This document shows, piece after piece, positions 44,568 through 63,608 of a stretch of DNA of 64,000 bases. Location: the NCBI RefSeq assembly GCF_000247815.1, contig NC_021675.1:65925040-65989039 (forward strand). The letters are read 5' to 3'. Source of the DNA: Ficedula albicollis. Its lineage: Eukaryota > Chordata > Aves > Passeriformes > Muscicapidae. The notes under the pieces were generated by a model. That model was not told where the DNA came from and ran no database searches. It saw only the letters and a list, made by a program, of their open reading frames with translations. The first letter of the stretch is position 1, and each line of letters starts with the position of its first letter. Both the position numbers and the translations under genes were made by a program.

Positions 44568-44589
44568 GTTTCAGGGAATTCCCTGAAAC
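44568..44589. promoter_or_regulatory. 22-bp perfect palindrome with kappa-B and STAT words
   Basis: The centre is GGGAATTCCC, which fits the palindromic NF-kappa-B consensus. TTCAGGGAA and TTCCCTGAA on either side of the centre each fit the STAT consensus TTCNNNGAA. Both arms are exact complements over 11 bp. Whether it is bound by anything is unknown. Confidence 0.3.
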
Positions 44590-45879
44590 TGCTGGAGTCT
44601 GGGCACTCATGCCAGGGGAATACCAAACTTCCCTGGGTGCCCACTGTCCTGGCAGCCACAGACAGGGGATTGTGCTGGAAATGTTCATGTCCTGATACCC
44701 CATTCCTGAGGCCAGCACGTAAGACCCCATCTAAGGACATTAACTCAGTGATAATATCATTACCAGCCATAGTACAGATAATTTCACAGTGTCCAGTACA
44801 GATTCTAACCTCAAAGACTCCTCAACAAAACCAAAATTCCTAGGGAACAGAAATTATGGTTCATTCATTGTAATAAAGTTTCAAAGGCTGTTAAATCCTA
44901 AGACCAAACTGCTGCTGCAGAGGGTCAGCAAGATTTTCATCACCTTCACTGGACTGGCACACTCTTAACAGACCCTTCTTAACAACAAAATATGGAAAAC
45001 CCCACGCATGTAAAATTAATTTGGACCAAAAAAAAAAAAACAACCCACCAAACTAAAATACAAATTAAAATGGAAAGTATCCATCATAGTCAGGATTTAG
45101 TAGGCAGCAGAACTTTCTAAATTGTAAAAACGTTCTAACTTCCAGATCTGGCCCAGGTATTTTGGTGCAGGTACCCTCATCCCATGTATTTTCCTCTTCG
45201 CACTGAGACATTCTAGCTTGATTTAGCATACTTTATAAGCCTGATTGGCAAATTTCAACACATGGTGTCTTCCATATGAGTTAGAGAAGTTTCCTAAGGC
45301 ACCACCAGATCTTCTCTGTGTACAGGAGCAAACCTGACAGTCATTGTTCTCTATTAGGTATATGTGTAGCTAAGAGAAGAGAGCCAAATCAAAAGGGGAT
45401 ATTGAATTTTTGAAAGTGTGTCTACTTCAAACTAGCAAAATGAAATTAAAATAGAAAATATTTATGTTCTATATGATGAAATAAAAACCCAAAACCCTCT
45501 CTTGAGAAATATAATATCTCTTATTAAGTTTTGGAAATGAAGGAAAGACTTTTGACTATGGAATCTGGACTTGTAACACAGGGGCTCAGTTTCTAGTTTC
45601 TGTACAAACTTCTTTTGGGACTTCAGGCAAGTTTCCTCAGTAAAATGGGACAAGGCCTGTCACTCATTATTTGCCTGTGCAGTTGACTTTCCCTGTAACT
45701 TCATAGAGGTGAGATCTATTTCTTGCTACATGTTAGAAAAATGACCAGCATAAAATGGCTTTGCTTTGTCTTGGCACCTCTGTGCACTCTGACATTAATA
45801 AGGAATAATCCAAATGTATTTAAAGCAGTTCAGGAGAAAAAGAAAAAAATTGGCTGATGGAGACAAGACAGTTTTAATT

Positions 45880-45920
45880 AAACAAACAAACGCACAAACA
45901 AACAAAAAAAACCCAAAACA
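45880..45920. repeat. (AAAC)n microsatellite
   Basis: Interrupted AAAC repeats (AAACAAACAAACGCACAAAC and onward) grading into an A-run. Confidence 0.9.
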
Positions 45921-47443
45921 ATTCTGATGCAGGAAAGGTAGAGTTGATAGCTGGGATCAGGCAGGAGATTCCTGGGATCTTTCTATCCTGGCAGATCCCC
46001 CTTCCTCAATCCCCCACTGAGGGTCTGTGGTATCACCTTCCCCTTTTTCACCCAATGCACCCAATTGCCTGCTGCTGTTTCCTCTGCTGCTGCTCACCAG
46101 GGGAGAGGTGTGAAAGGGCACGAAGAAGATATTTCCATAAGCCCTGTGCTCCCATGGTGTAATCTTGGATCCTGAAAAAAATACATGCAAGGCTTTTCCC
46201 ACAGACAGAAAGCAGATTTCAAAACTGGAGAACTGAATTCCCAAGCAAATATTGCTTGCCATATTCCCAAGCAAATAGACAACTCAGGCTAGACCGAAGC
46301 TCAAGGGACTGCAGGAAGCAGCTTTTTATCTACACACTTCTGGCCATCACACCACTACACTTCAAATTAAAGGTCTGCAAAAGCCTCCACTTCACCAACC
46401 TCTATCACGTTCTCCACCTCATTCCAAACTCCAAGTGACAGATGTAAGTGGAGAGGAGGGAGGAGAACTTATGCACTAAGGAAATCAAATGCTGTGCACA
46501 ACTGACACAAGCACTAAATATTTACCTCCATTTTAAAACTTTGGCTGTTTTCCTTTTCAGTCCTATCAAATCACCTTCCTAATCACATGCACTTGTTATT
46601 TCTCCCCAGGGGCATGAACTCAGCTTGTAAAACATCTACTTGAGGAAAAGCAAAGTGTTGCTGGTGTGACATGAATTGCTGTGGAAATGCAGCTCAGGGT
46701 CTGGCCCAAAGGCAAGCTCGAGCCGTGGGCTCACAGCAGCACTGCAGGCACGAGTCTGAACATCACTGCTCTCCCTCTGTACCTTCTCACTCAACTGATT
46801 CTAACCTTCCAGACCACCAGAACCCACATTTCATCCATTTCCTAAAACACGAGAATTCTAATGAAAACCTCAGCTCAGCTGCTTTTACCTGAGCCCGAGA
46901 TCTAACACTTGAAATAAAGGGACTACTTTTTCAACTTTTATTACATTATTTTTGCAAGGAAATTGTTTTAGCAGAAGCCACGCAAATGCTGAACCTTTTG
47001 CAAGCTGTGAAGATCCACAGGAACTGGAGAAATTTTCTCCCATGACTGTTGCATTGTTTTACACAAGGAAGGATGACAGGAGGTCAAAAGCAATGCAGGA
47101 ACAGGAGCCTTTGGCCAACTTTGTGTGCTGAGGTCTAGGAAGTCCCAATACAATTTGCTCTGCATTATACAGAGTAATACAGATTCTTTTCAGCGTCCCA
47201 AATCCTGTTCCACCTTCTTAACAGTGGCACATAGTCTCTAGAGTAAGAAAAAATTGGTGAAAAATATTTCACCCTGGCTAAAGTGTTAAACCAGGCTTCC
47301 TTCCACCAGTCAAAGCTCACTGAAAAAAAATGCCCCAACCTCACTGCAAAGACAAAATCCAGAAAAAAGTCTTTGAATTATTGAACATCCAAGATAAAAA
47401 GCAGAAATAAACTGCTCTGTCTCAAGAATTAGATATAGATATC

Positions 47444-47583
47444 AAAAGAAAAATACTTTAAAATAATCTTTCGTAGTTTGAGTGTGACCCTGCACTAATG
47501 ACGTTCTTAGAATAAAAGAAAAATACTTTAAAATAATCTTCTGTAGTTTAAGTGTGACCCTGCACTAATGACGTTCTTAGAAA
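47444..47583. repeat. 70-bp tandem duplication, two copies
   Basis: Copies start at 47444 and 47514 (AAAAGAAAAATACTTTAAAA) and share GTGACCCTGCACTAATGACG. Differences are CTTTCGTAG/CTTCTGTAG and TTTGAGTG/TTTAAGTG. Confidence 0.95.
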
Positions 47584-48083
47584 CCTCATTAAAGAACTGC
47601 AAAGTACTATTGTTGCAGCATTAATAGCTCCATTGTTGTAGCATAAATAACTGTGTGAAATAATTCCAGATGCAACGTGGATGGAAAGGAAGAGGGTGCC
47701 TCACACTCCTTCAGAACTGTATCTTCAGATGGCTCTTTCCAGCTGAAATTTCCCACTCCGTGTCCCAGCAGTGGAGGTCTGCAGTGCCTTACACACTGGA
47801 AATGCTAAAATGAAGTCCACAATGAATAATAGCACTTCTGTTTCGAACATTCCCATGGTTTCTTTTGAGATCTCTCTCTCCCCCTTCACAGACTCTATAT
47901 TTTGCTGACTTTTCCTTATATTTAAACGTCAGCCAGCGAGGAATTGGCAACAATTGTGGGACAATTGCTTCTTCGCATCTCCCTCTTGCTGGGGAAAAAA
48001 AAAAAAAAAAAAGGAGAAGAAAGAATTTAAAGAGATAGCCTGTGTGAAGCCGAAACTGCAAGCTACACATTTTTGGAAAGCAT
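47584..48083. other. unique noncoding sequence with a poly-A run
   Basis: No gene or repeat family recognised. A 19-base A-run sits at about 47994-48012. It lies on the plus strand and is not obviously the tail of any element here. Confidence 0.5.
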
Positions 48084-48170
48084 GAATCACAGAATCATAG
48101 GATGGCCTGGATTGGAGGGGACCTTAAGGAGCAACTGCACCTATCCTTGTTCAGCCCTCCCGCATCCCCT
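48084..48170 (-). mobile_element. CR1 LINE 3' fragment, short
   Basis: GAATCACAGAATCATAGGAT, then GGCCTGGATTGGAGGGGACC and TTAAGGAGCAACTGCACC is the complement of a CR1 3' tail. Similarity becomes doubtful beyond about 48170. Confidence 0.75.
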
Positions 48171-49320
48171 GTGGGCACAGAAAGTCATGGCCAGAGAAAA
48201 ATTATACTTCTGCTCTGGAGGGGGGACACCCTGGTTAGATGTCCCTCCTGCCTCTGCAAGCGGTCAGAGGTGATGCTCCATCTCCACAATACACAAGGAT
48301 GAGCATGAAGGAAGAAGGAGAGCGTGGATTTACTGCACAAAAGAGAGGGGAAAAGCTGTCACAGGGATCTCTGCCACCTTAGACTCCATGGGTAGAAACT
48401 TGGCCCCTTTCTAATCTTTCACACAAAACTCCCTGGCACAAACTGTCTGGCTTGTTCACTTTCCTAACTTATTCTCTTCCATCTTTCCTAATGCCAATGA
48501 AAGCCCAGGAGTCCCAAGAAACAGCTTTACCATTGCTTTAACATGAGCACGCTGCTTGCACACAGGAATGAGAATTTAGCCTGGAGACATAAACCCAAAT
48601 ATACAGCTGTGTATGGTATGCTGAAAACTAACCCGGCACAGAGAGCTGCTTTTATGGGCAGGATTTGTTTTTCCAAATGGGATTTATTTAAAAGAAAATT
48701 GAATGGTTATAAAGAGCTCACTCTAACAATAACACAGAAAATGAATCCAGTGTTCACTGCCGGCTTTGCTTCACAGTACAACCAGACAGAGAAATCTTCT
48801 TTAGAGGGTCCTGGCAGCAGTGACCTGCCCTAGAGAGCAACCCTTGGGGAAACAGCTGGCTAAAAACTGGGACTCTGCTGACGACTGAAATAAAGGCAGG
48901 AATTTCACTGGGGGAGGGTGCTGCAATGACAGTGTGAGGAAGTGACTATGGGAACACCCTGTTTCACTAAACCTTCATATCAATAGCATGGCAAGGCTCT
49001 AGGAGACACACAGGACTTCGCTCTGCACCAAACTGTGGGCACATTCTCCATTTCACCATCTTCATAAGGGCCAGGACTCCTTAAGTCCAAAGGTGTCTGA
49101 GCTTCCCTTGGTGCTCCAGCCAGTATAAAACTTCCTCTGAATATCCTTGTTTCAATTTTCATGGTGTTTTGGTAAATTCTATGGATACCACAGAAGTTTT
49201 TATTAATAAACCCCTGATGCTTTAGGTGTTAGCATAAGGTGTCTATAACCTGCCCCACTGAGTTCCTCAAAAAGAAGCACTTGGGACCTTTTAACCATGA
49301 CTCTCTTCAAATCTTCTCTA
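48171..49320. other. unique noncoding sequence
   Basis: No repeat family or gene recognised. Its left edge may still contain diverged CR1 sequence. Confidence 0.5.
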
Positions 49321-49410
49321 CCTGCCTTTCCCAGGGCAGGACAATGTGCTGCTGCTCCCTTTGAACCTGCCTTTCCCAGGGCGGGACAATGTGCTGCTGC
49401 TCCCTTTGAC
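49321..49410. repeat. 45-bp tandem duplication, two copies
   Basis: Copies start at 49321 and 49366 (CCTGCCTTTCCCAGGGC) and share ACAATGTGCTGCTGCTCCCT. One A/G difference. The unit is 15 codons, so a minus-strand frame (49203-49460) stays open with a repeated peptide, but nothing suggests it is coding. Confidence 0.94.
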
Positions 49411-49496
49411 CTGCTTGTCTCCTTCAGGATGTGTCCCAACAGGCCACTACACGCAGTCACAGCAGTTTGTCTGACTGACTGAAGAACAGAAACAAA

Positions 49497-49722
49497 AATG
49501 ACTCAGAGCTGTGCCAGAGAAGGCTTAAACTGGACATCAAGAAGGACTTTTCTACCAAGAGGGTGGTCAAACACTGGAACAGGCTTCCCAGAGAGGCAGC
49601 CAATGTCCAAATCTGCCAATGTTATAAGAGATGCTTTCAACAATATTTTGGTTGGTTAGGCACTTAGACTAGATTGTTGGTGTAGGTACCTTCCAATCAA
49701 AATAGCCTATTCTATTCTAAAA
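49497..49722 (+). mobile_element. CR1 LINE 3' fragment with ORF2 tail
   Basis: Plus-strand reading gives LKLDIKKDFSTKRVVKHWNR followed by LPREA, the conserved end of CR1 ORF2. The element then runs through a diverged 3' UTR to CCTATTCTATTCTA. It is 5'-truncated to about 225 bp and not functional. Confidence 0.9.
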
Positions 49723-50727
49723 ATAATTAGCCATGACCATTAATGCTTCTGATTCTACTTGCTTCAGAATTCCAAATCTGCTTCAGTGACTAATTAGAGA
49801 GATCATCTGATGTCTTTCATCTGGGGCACATCAAAGACCTTCCTTCTCCAGTTAGGCACTGGTCTTCATTCAGTCCTGCCCAGGACAGTGAGCCATGCAC
49901 TGTTGCACAAAGCAGAGAGGGTGTGGGGACAGCTTTTACAGCTCTTACTGGAAACCTATTAAGGTCATGATATTGAGAAAGAGCACAGTGTGGCCTTCAT
50001 ATTTTAAGCTTTGGAAATATCAACCCCAGAGCTGAAAGATTATTTATACTGGAAGCTGAGTGCTAGGCAGCTGCCAGGGTAGAGCTAATCAAGGGACTGA
50101 CTGGTCTATTAACCCTGACAAATCCCCCAGCCCATCATCTCCCCATGGCCTTCCACGGCTGCTTCACAGATAAACCAAGAAGTTCTGATGAAACACCAGA
50201 CACAACTGATTTTTTTAACCTGTCTCAACTAAACCTATGCAGGGAAGACACAGCTGGTTATTTAGCTCTTATTGACAGAAATCTAGAAACAAGGATTAGT
50301 CCTGGGAGGACCTTTCCAGACTCTCCAAGAGCTTCATCAGCTTTTCCTTCCTAGAGAGACATCAGCTTTCCAGTCCTCCCCACAGATGCTCTAGTTTTAA
50401 TCCAAATTAGCTCCCAGCACTGCCCAAGATCTCACTCACATTTCAATCACATTGGAGCATCCTTTCCTTCTCCTGGACTCCAAGTTCAGCACTCAGCATC
50501 CACCCTGCACCTGAACTAGCAGCCTCCATTGCCTTTATCTCACATTACCAAAGCCCCATCTTTTCCCCAGCAAACCTTGAGGAAAGGTGTCCTGATTAAA
50601 GGTGAGCCTGATGCCCCACGCTCACACAAAATTTACCAGACTCCACTCTCCTCTATACATATTTATTTATTATTTATACTTATTTTATTTATATTGATTT
50701 TGACCTGCATAAGTTGACTGCTGGCCT
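49723..50727. other. unique noncoding sequence
   Basis: No gene or repeat family recognised. An AT-rich (TTTAT)-like stretch lies at about 50657-50697, just before the CR1 pair. Confidence 0.5.
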
Positions 50728-50865
50728 CAAGTTGTATTAGGGGAGGTTAAGATTGGATATTACGAAAAATTTCTTCGCCACAAGGGTGGTCAAGCAATGG
50801 AACAGAGTTGTAACTTGGATTTAATAATCTTAAAAGTCTTTTCCAACCTAGACACTTCGATGAGA
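50728..50865 (+). mobile_element. CR1 LINE 3' fragment (first of a pair)
   Basis: The frame reads RLRLDITKNFFATRVVKQWN and ends shortly after with the CTTTTCCAACCTAGACAC type 3' block. It is fused directly to the next CR1 piece in the same orientation. Confidence 0.85.
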
Positions 50866-51224
50866 AAAGAAGGCTGAGGAGGAGCTCATCACTCTCTACA
50901 GCTTCCTGAGGAGGGGAAGTGGAGAGGAAGAGTCGAGCTCTTCTACCTGGTATCCAGTGCCAGGACATGTGGGAATGGCTCCAAGCTGCACCACGGGAAG
51001 TCTAGATTGAACACTGGGAAGCATTTCTTTACCCAGAGGTTGTCCAAACACTGGAACAGGCTTTCCAGAGTAGTGGTTGATGCCCTGAGCCTGTCAGTGC
51101 TTGAGAGATTTGGACAATGCCCTTAGCAGCACACATTAACTTGGTCATCTCTGAATGCCTCAGATGATCTTTGGAGGTCCCATGCAACTGAAATAATCTG
51201 TTCTATTCTATGCTATTCCATTCT
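50866..51224 (+). mobile_element. CR1 LINE 3' fragment (second of a pair)
   Basis: It begins with the conserved GAGGAGCTCATCACTCTCTA and continues into a frame reading RLNTGKHFFTQRLSKHWNR, the end of ORF2. It closes with TTCTATTCTATGCTATTCCA, the degenerate CR1 terminus. At least one frame break separates the upstream part from the ORF2 tail, so it is a pseudogene copy. Together with the preceding fragment it forms a head-to-tail pair, either a second insertion into the first or two independent insertions at one place. Confidence 0.9.
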
Positions 51225-52127
51225 GGTACATTATGCAGTATGAAAATTAAAGAGGATGCATGAATTACATGACAGAAGCAGATTTCTAAGACTGCTGTGG
51301 ACAACTTGCAAGTTAATGTTCCTTTTATGATTACATTGGCGCATTTGCTGAGAAATCCACTGTTACCCACTGCTAAGGAAAGCTGTCAAACTACAGTGTT
51401 AAAAAGAGGAATTTCCCTTACTTAACCTTTTGAGGAACAAGAGGTTAACAGAAAAGGTAAATTGTAAATCTTTCCAATTTAGAAAGTGGGACCATTTCAG
51501 CAATGTTTTCAAGAAAATCTACAGCCAGTGTGTTCCCAGAATTAAAATGGAAAACCTGACACCTTTAATAATTTCCTGCCACTGTATAGCTGTCAACATT
51601 GCATGGATTCTATCAACCCAAAAGTTAACTTTCAAGATTAGGAAACCTTTGCATTCATATGCTTTTGGGTTGTTTTTGCACAGTTTTCTTCCCTGTGCAG
51701 CCCCAAGATACCTGGCTGAGGAAAGGCAGCACTGTGGGTTTTTTACGGGTTCTTCCTTTCCCCATAAAACAGGATGCAATAAAGATCTGAACAGGGGACT
51801 TTTGGACCACTCCCACAGCTCAAATAAGTTTCCCTTCATGTCAAGTCACGAGACACAACTTTCACTGGGGCTGTGAAGAAGCAAAGTGTGGCTGTAATTA
51901 AATCCAGACGCCAAAACAAAACCCAGAGCCCCTGGAGGATGAACACAGTCCCTCTAGGGGTACACGTGTCGTATATAAGAGCCAGGTAGAAAGCAATAAC
52001 CAGTGGCACACATGGTTAAATGGTCTGCTTAAATACAAGCACCAGGATTAAAATCCAGGTTTTTAAACCCCTGCCTCGTGTCCAGTGTGCAGTGCCACCC
52101 TGTCTCTGGGGTAATGGGCTGACCACG
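51225..52127. other. unique noncoding sequence
   Basis: No repeat or gene recognised. A 148-codon plus-strand frame (51430-51876) has no recognisable domain and an opposite-strand frame of 106 codons overlaps it. Confidence 0.5.
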
Positions 52128-52359
52128 ATTCAGATCATGGAGGACTGAGGTGAAGTTACATCATGCTGGGTTCATGCTACTCATGGATGCACAGAGCTTT
52201 GACCAGCTTATCAGCCTAGACAAACTTCTTATGAAAAATGCATGATTCAGATCATGGAGGACTGAGGTGAAGCTACATCATGCTGGGTTCATGCCACTCA
52301 TGGATGCACAGAGCTTTTACCAGCTTATCAGCCTAGACAAACTTCTTATGAAAAATGCA
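52128..52359. repeat. 116-bp tandem duplication, two copies
   Basis: Copies start at 52128 and 52244 (GATTCAGATCATGGAGGACT) and both end with CTTCTTATGAAAAATGCA. Three substitutions are visible (GTTAC/GCTAC, GCTACTC/GCCACTC, TTTGACC/TTTTACC), so about 97 percent identity. Confidence 0.96.
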
Positions 52360-52533
52360 ATTTCTCTATTTCTTGGCCCCTTCCTCACATGTAAATTAAA
52401 GTCAAATCAGCATCAGCAAGATCGCAATGAGCATTGAGAGCCATCAGCAAGGAAAAAAGCTCCCAATATTTTACTTCTCTTTCCTGTTTATTACAAAAAA
52501 AAAAAGCTGGTTTTCTGCTCCAGAGGTGTTCTA

Positions 52534-53067
52534 GGGTGTATTATCAGCTTATTGAATCACTGTGAAGATGTTCATGTGCCTGTATCTCAGCCAGAGATGC
52601 TCAGGACACCAGAGCCCTGTAAGTTATTTTTTGATCACTTTTAATAACAAAAGCAGTATAACATCATGAACACAACCCAAAAAGCACTCCAAAGCACATA
52701 AATCATTGAGAGGAGAAAAGCAGAAGATTTAACAGGAAGGGAGCTCATAGGGAAGGAAGAGACGACGACTACAGAAAATGTTTCCATGGTGCTCTTAACA
52801 GGGTGTATTATCAGCTTATTTAATCACTGTGAAGATGTTCACGTGCCTGTATCTCAGCCAGAGATGCTCAGGACACCAGAGCACTGTAAGTTATTATTTG
52901 ATCACTTTTAATAACAAAAGCAGTATAACATCATGAACACAACCCAAAAAGCACTCCAAAGCACATAAATCATTGAGAGGAGAAAAGCAGAAGATTTAAC
53001 AGGAAGGGAGCTCATAGGGAAGGAAGAGACGACAACTACAGAAAATGTTTCCATGGTGCTCTTAACT
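52534..53067. repeat. 267-bp tandem duplication, two copies
   Basis: Copies are 52534-52800 and 52801-53067, each opening GGGTGTATTATCAGCTTATT and closing CCATGGTGCTCTTAAC. About five or six substitutions (such as CATGTG/CACGTG and GACGACGAC/GACGACAAC) give roughly 98 percent identity. No family recognised. Confidence 0.96.
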
Positions 53068-53451
53068 ATTTTACCCCCACCATCCAATACAACATGCTGC
53101 CTTTAAATTTTCTTTTTCACAACAGAGAGAGCATTCGAGACAGGAGCAGGCATTTGGTTCAGCTGTCCACCCTGCAAAACCACAGGGCACTCTCTGTATT
53201 CCCACCTCCACCGTGCCGGGGAATGACATCAGCCCTGCTCCAGGGAGCTGCTGGGCCAACAAAAATAACTGTTACTGACCAAGAGCGCTGTTGCAAGGAA
53301 TATTTTTGGAACTGTACTCCACATTCCTCCAAGTCCCCTGCTTCCTAGTCCAAACATATCATGGCCTAAAAATTCCTCACATTTTCTATGCAGTGTTTCC
53401 TTTGGGCTCGCACAATGGGGCAGTTCTTCTGCTCAGCAGCACTAGTGTTCT
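53068..53451. other. unique noncoding sequence
   Basis: Nothing recognised between the 267-bp duplication and the purine tract. Confidence 0.5.
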
Positions 53452-60229
<6,778 letters not shown>

Positions 60230-60530
60230 GTTTCCCTTTAATTTACATGACATATTTTCTGTACAGGCCTGTTAATAATTTAGCTTGATATTAAACAACA
60301 GCATTGTTTTCACTGTTTGTCTCCCTATTGTTCTGCCACTTGCAGTAATTTAAAACAACCCAGAAAAATCACAGACAAATGCATTGTGCAGAGGACAGAT
60401 GTGCTGACCCACACAGCACTTTAACAGCTAAGCCTGCAAAGTGTGTTTATGTTCTTTGCTTTTTGCTGCATATCAAAAGAAGGCTTTCCTTAAAACATTA
60501 ACTCGGGAGCTGCAAAATACATCATGGGAG
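60230..60530. other. possible conserved noncoding element
   Basis: AT-rich sequence with several transcription-factor-like words in close order, including CTATTGTTCT (SOX-type), ATTGTTTTCACTG and TTAATAATTTAG, and no repeat. It has the look of a conserved noncoding element, but this is an impression and needs alignment to other birds. Confidence 0.2.
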
Positions 60531-63360
60531 TAGAAAGTGAAGGGATAAATTCTGTGTTATCTGATTCCTTTTACTGCTTATTTCTCCCCTCTTTTCCTTG
60601 GCTCCGGTGCGAGGAACAGGTTCCATCCCGCCAGAGCAACCAGAATAAAACTGACATTTTATGAGTGGAAACAGTCCAAGGATGGTGGCTTCTGCTCTTA
60701 ACATGCTGACATCTCAACCTCTGCAAGCAGCAGCGGCGCTGCTTCCAGTGGCTGCAGAACACCTTAAAGAGCAGCACAAACTGACAATGAAAATAAACTA
60801 CGCTCGCCGCACTGCTGGAGTCTGGCAGCCCTTAGCAAGCACAGCAGCGTCTGGGTGTTAAAATACATAAATCTGTCACCATTACCAGGCTAAGGGGTCG
60901 TCATCCTATTCTCAAAATAAAAGAACTGTGCATAATCAGTAGGGCAGGGAGTTCAGAACAAAGTACGCCTTTTACAAACTCTCAACTGCTGATAGATGGA
61001 TGTTTGCAAGGGACTTAATGTCTTTAACAGGGTACGTTTAAGAAGGAGTGTAGGTTTCAGAACTCCTGGGATTAGTACTTTTTTTTCCTCTTCTTTTCCA
61101 ATTTTATTGCCAAGAAGTGTATAATGTAAACACTCAGGTTTTCTAACTATGAAAGCCACATTATTATAAAGAAGGAAGAATCAAAGCCTTCTAGCACAAT
61201 GATATTATTCACGAAGGACAACACAGAATATGTTCCCTCTCATCAAACAAAAATAAATTGGATTTTAAAATAGGTCTGTACACTAATTTTCAGCAGTTTT
61301 GTTGATTTTTATTGTCCTTTTTTTCATCTTTTTCTTAGTGTGGATGCCAAAGACAGCACAGGAAAGGCAGAGAACCAGACCCTACAGGAATGTAAAAATA
61401 CAGCTCCTCAGAACCATACATTTTAACAGGCAACATACCTACATGCATGGATCAAGAGGCAGCATGTGAGCAATTGGTGCTGTGTACGTGCACTTACACA
61501 TAAAAAAGCAGTCTCCAAAAACAACATTCAAGCTACACGTTATAAACTGGTCCAACTTGGCGCTTCTCACTCTATAATAAATATTCTTCACTGTGCTTTA
61601 ATTTACAAGTGTGCCTTTTGGGTATTTCTGAGCTAACTGATACCAAAGGGGAAATCTGGCTAAAACCTCACTGTCTGTGGTATTTACTGGGCAACCTGAG
61701 GACAGCAGAGCTGTGTGGTGGCACGAGGGAATGGGGCACGGTGCTCTGGCACAGAGCTGCTGGAGACACCGTGCCCATGAAGCTCAACACAGCTTCAGCG
61801 GTCCTCTGAGAGCAGTGGGACCATGATAATCCATCACTCCCAGCCTTCAGCAAGAAGCAGAGGGAGGAGCACAAATTCCAAGGGAAAACAGTTAGGAATA
61901 GGGGAGGACAGCAGTAGTGGTAGGGAGGTTAACAGAAGGACCCTGCTGCTTGGAGAAGTCATCTTGGATGTTTGGCAAGGTGGTGGACGTCTCAAAGCTC
62001 CTGATGCCCAGGCCTGTAATTAGCTTGATAGCTTCTCATTACTTGGGGTGCTAGCAATTAAAAGACTTCTAGACAGCAAACCTTGACTGGGAATCTAGAC
62101 CACCTTTGGAAAGGCTGCCTTCCACCCACACAGAGATCACCTGCTTGGAGCAGGGGCTGCCTTGGCTTTCCTCATGAACACAGCTATTTCTCAGCATTGT
62201 GGATGTGCAGATGTGGAAAATCTCTGGCTGAGCACAGCAGCATTGTACGTCAACAGAGGAATTCTGCCCACTGACCATATGGAGGATTGCACCAAGACAG
62301 CTCTGATTAATCAAGTCAGAGGCAAGAGATGTTTTTAGCCTCAGACAAACTGACGAGAAAAACCCAACATGAACACCACAAACTCGCTGGGATCAGAGGC
62401 TCTTTCTATTAATATCGTTTAACAGAAGGAAGCCATAAATTGCTCAGATCAAACACGGTTTTAATGTCAGCCTGCCTGGTACTGTGTGTTGCTTTCATTC
62501 CCAAACAATATTCATGCAGCAAGCAGAGCTGCAGCTTGCTATTTGCACGGGTGTAGCAGCCACTACACGCTCCAAAGCATCTGCAAAGGATTGTGGGCTA
62601 AATGCATCCATATGTCCTGCATGCCTGGGATTTACACTGGCTGCAGCTCTGGTTTGCCACAGTCTGCCACAGGATGGAGTATGGGGGGAAATTATATATC
62701 CATACATATATGTATGAATTTCATGCTTACATCCATGGAAAAAAATCTTTTCATTTCCTTTAAATTGTGAACAGGTGTTGTCACCTTCTTAACTTGGCTT
62801 CTATGTTACAGCTTCACGAAGGGAAAAGAGAGATCTACCCGAAACAGTGAGGCTTTTGTTAGCCAGAACATGATGCATTGATAAGCGTACTGTAAAGTTT
62901 GTTATAAAATCAAATGAAACTAATAAAACCAAACAAAGATCTTGTAAAAACTGTGGACATTATACAGCATTAGCACCGAGCTACATTATAGATCTGGACT
63001 TGGAAGAAACAAAACTGCTGCCCAGTTGTGGTATTTTCCAGCCTTTTACACCCGTTCACCAAGACCATCAGTCAAACCAGGCATTGTTACATTTTTGATC
63101 AGTCATTTTTAGGATAGTTACAGCTAATACTGGCACTCACATCATCACCTTTTTACACAGTAAGCTTTGCAAGAACAAATTGTTATGGGCTGTTGTGACA
63201 TCAGTCTAGCGCAGCACTCATCAAAATGATGAAAACTAATGAAATTGTTTCCCTGTAGCAATCCAGCAATGGTCACACCTTTTCATTTTGGAATATTTCT
63301 TTCTTCTCCTTTCCTCTCCCAGGACAGTGGACATTTTACAGGACTCAGCATGCTGTATAC
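60531..63360. other. unique noncoding sequence
   Basis: No gene or mobile element recognised. The stretch at 62480-62670 has clustered AAACAATATTCATGCAGC and TTTGCAC words and could be regulatory, but support is weak. An AT-rich spot lies at 62693-62716. Confidence 0.5.
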
Positions 63361-63516
63361 ACTGGGCAGGGTGTTTGTTGGACTCTGGGCTGGATCTCTC
63401 AAATAATGAAGAAGTGAAGAACCCTGAAATTCAGGGGGACTGGACAGGGTGTTTGTTGGACTCTGAGCTGGATCTCTCAAATGATGAAGAAGTGAAGAAC
63501 CCTGAAATTCAGGGGG
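63361..63516. repeat. 78-bp tandem duplication, two copies
   Basis: Copies are 63361-63438 and 63439-63516, sharing CAGGGTGTTTGTTGGACTCT and AGTGAAGAACCCTGAAATTC. Few substitutions (GGGCTGG/GAGCTGG, AATAATG/AATGATG). The unit is 26 codons, so both strands keep an open frame with a repeated peptide; coding is not otherwise supported. Confidence 0.95.
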
Positions 63517-63608
63517 TAGGAACATTGATTGTTTTTAGATTTCTTTTCACATGCTTGTGCTGGTAGGAACACTGATTGTTTTTAGATTTCTTTTCACATG
63601 CTTGTGCT
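63515..63608. repeat. 47-bp tandem duplication, two copies
   Basis: Copies start at 63515 and 63562 (GGTAGGAACA) and share TGATTGTTTTTAGATTTCTT and CACATGCTTGTGCT. One T/C difference. It abuts the 78-bp duplication with no gap. Confidence 0.95.

Larger units (their letters stand above)
44383..47443. other. unique noncoding sequence
   Basis: No gene or mobile element recognised in 3 kb. It includes a perfect 22-bp palindrome (44568-44589), an A-run at about 45029-45041 and an (AAAC)n tract at 45880-45920. Frames up to 143 codons (44412-44843) have no recognised domain. Confidence 0.5.
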
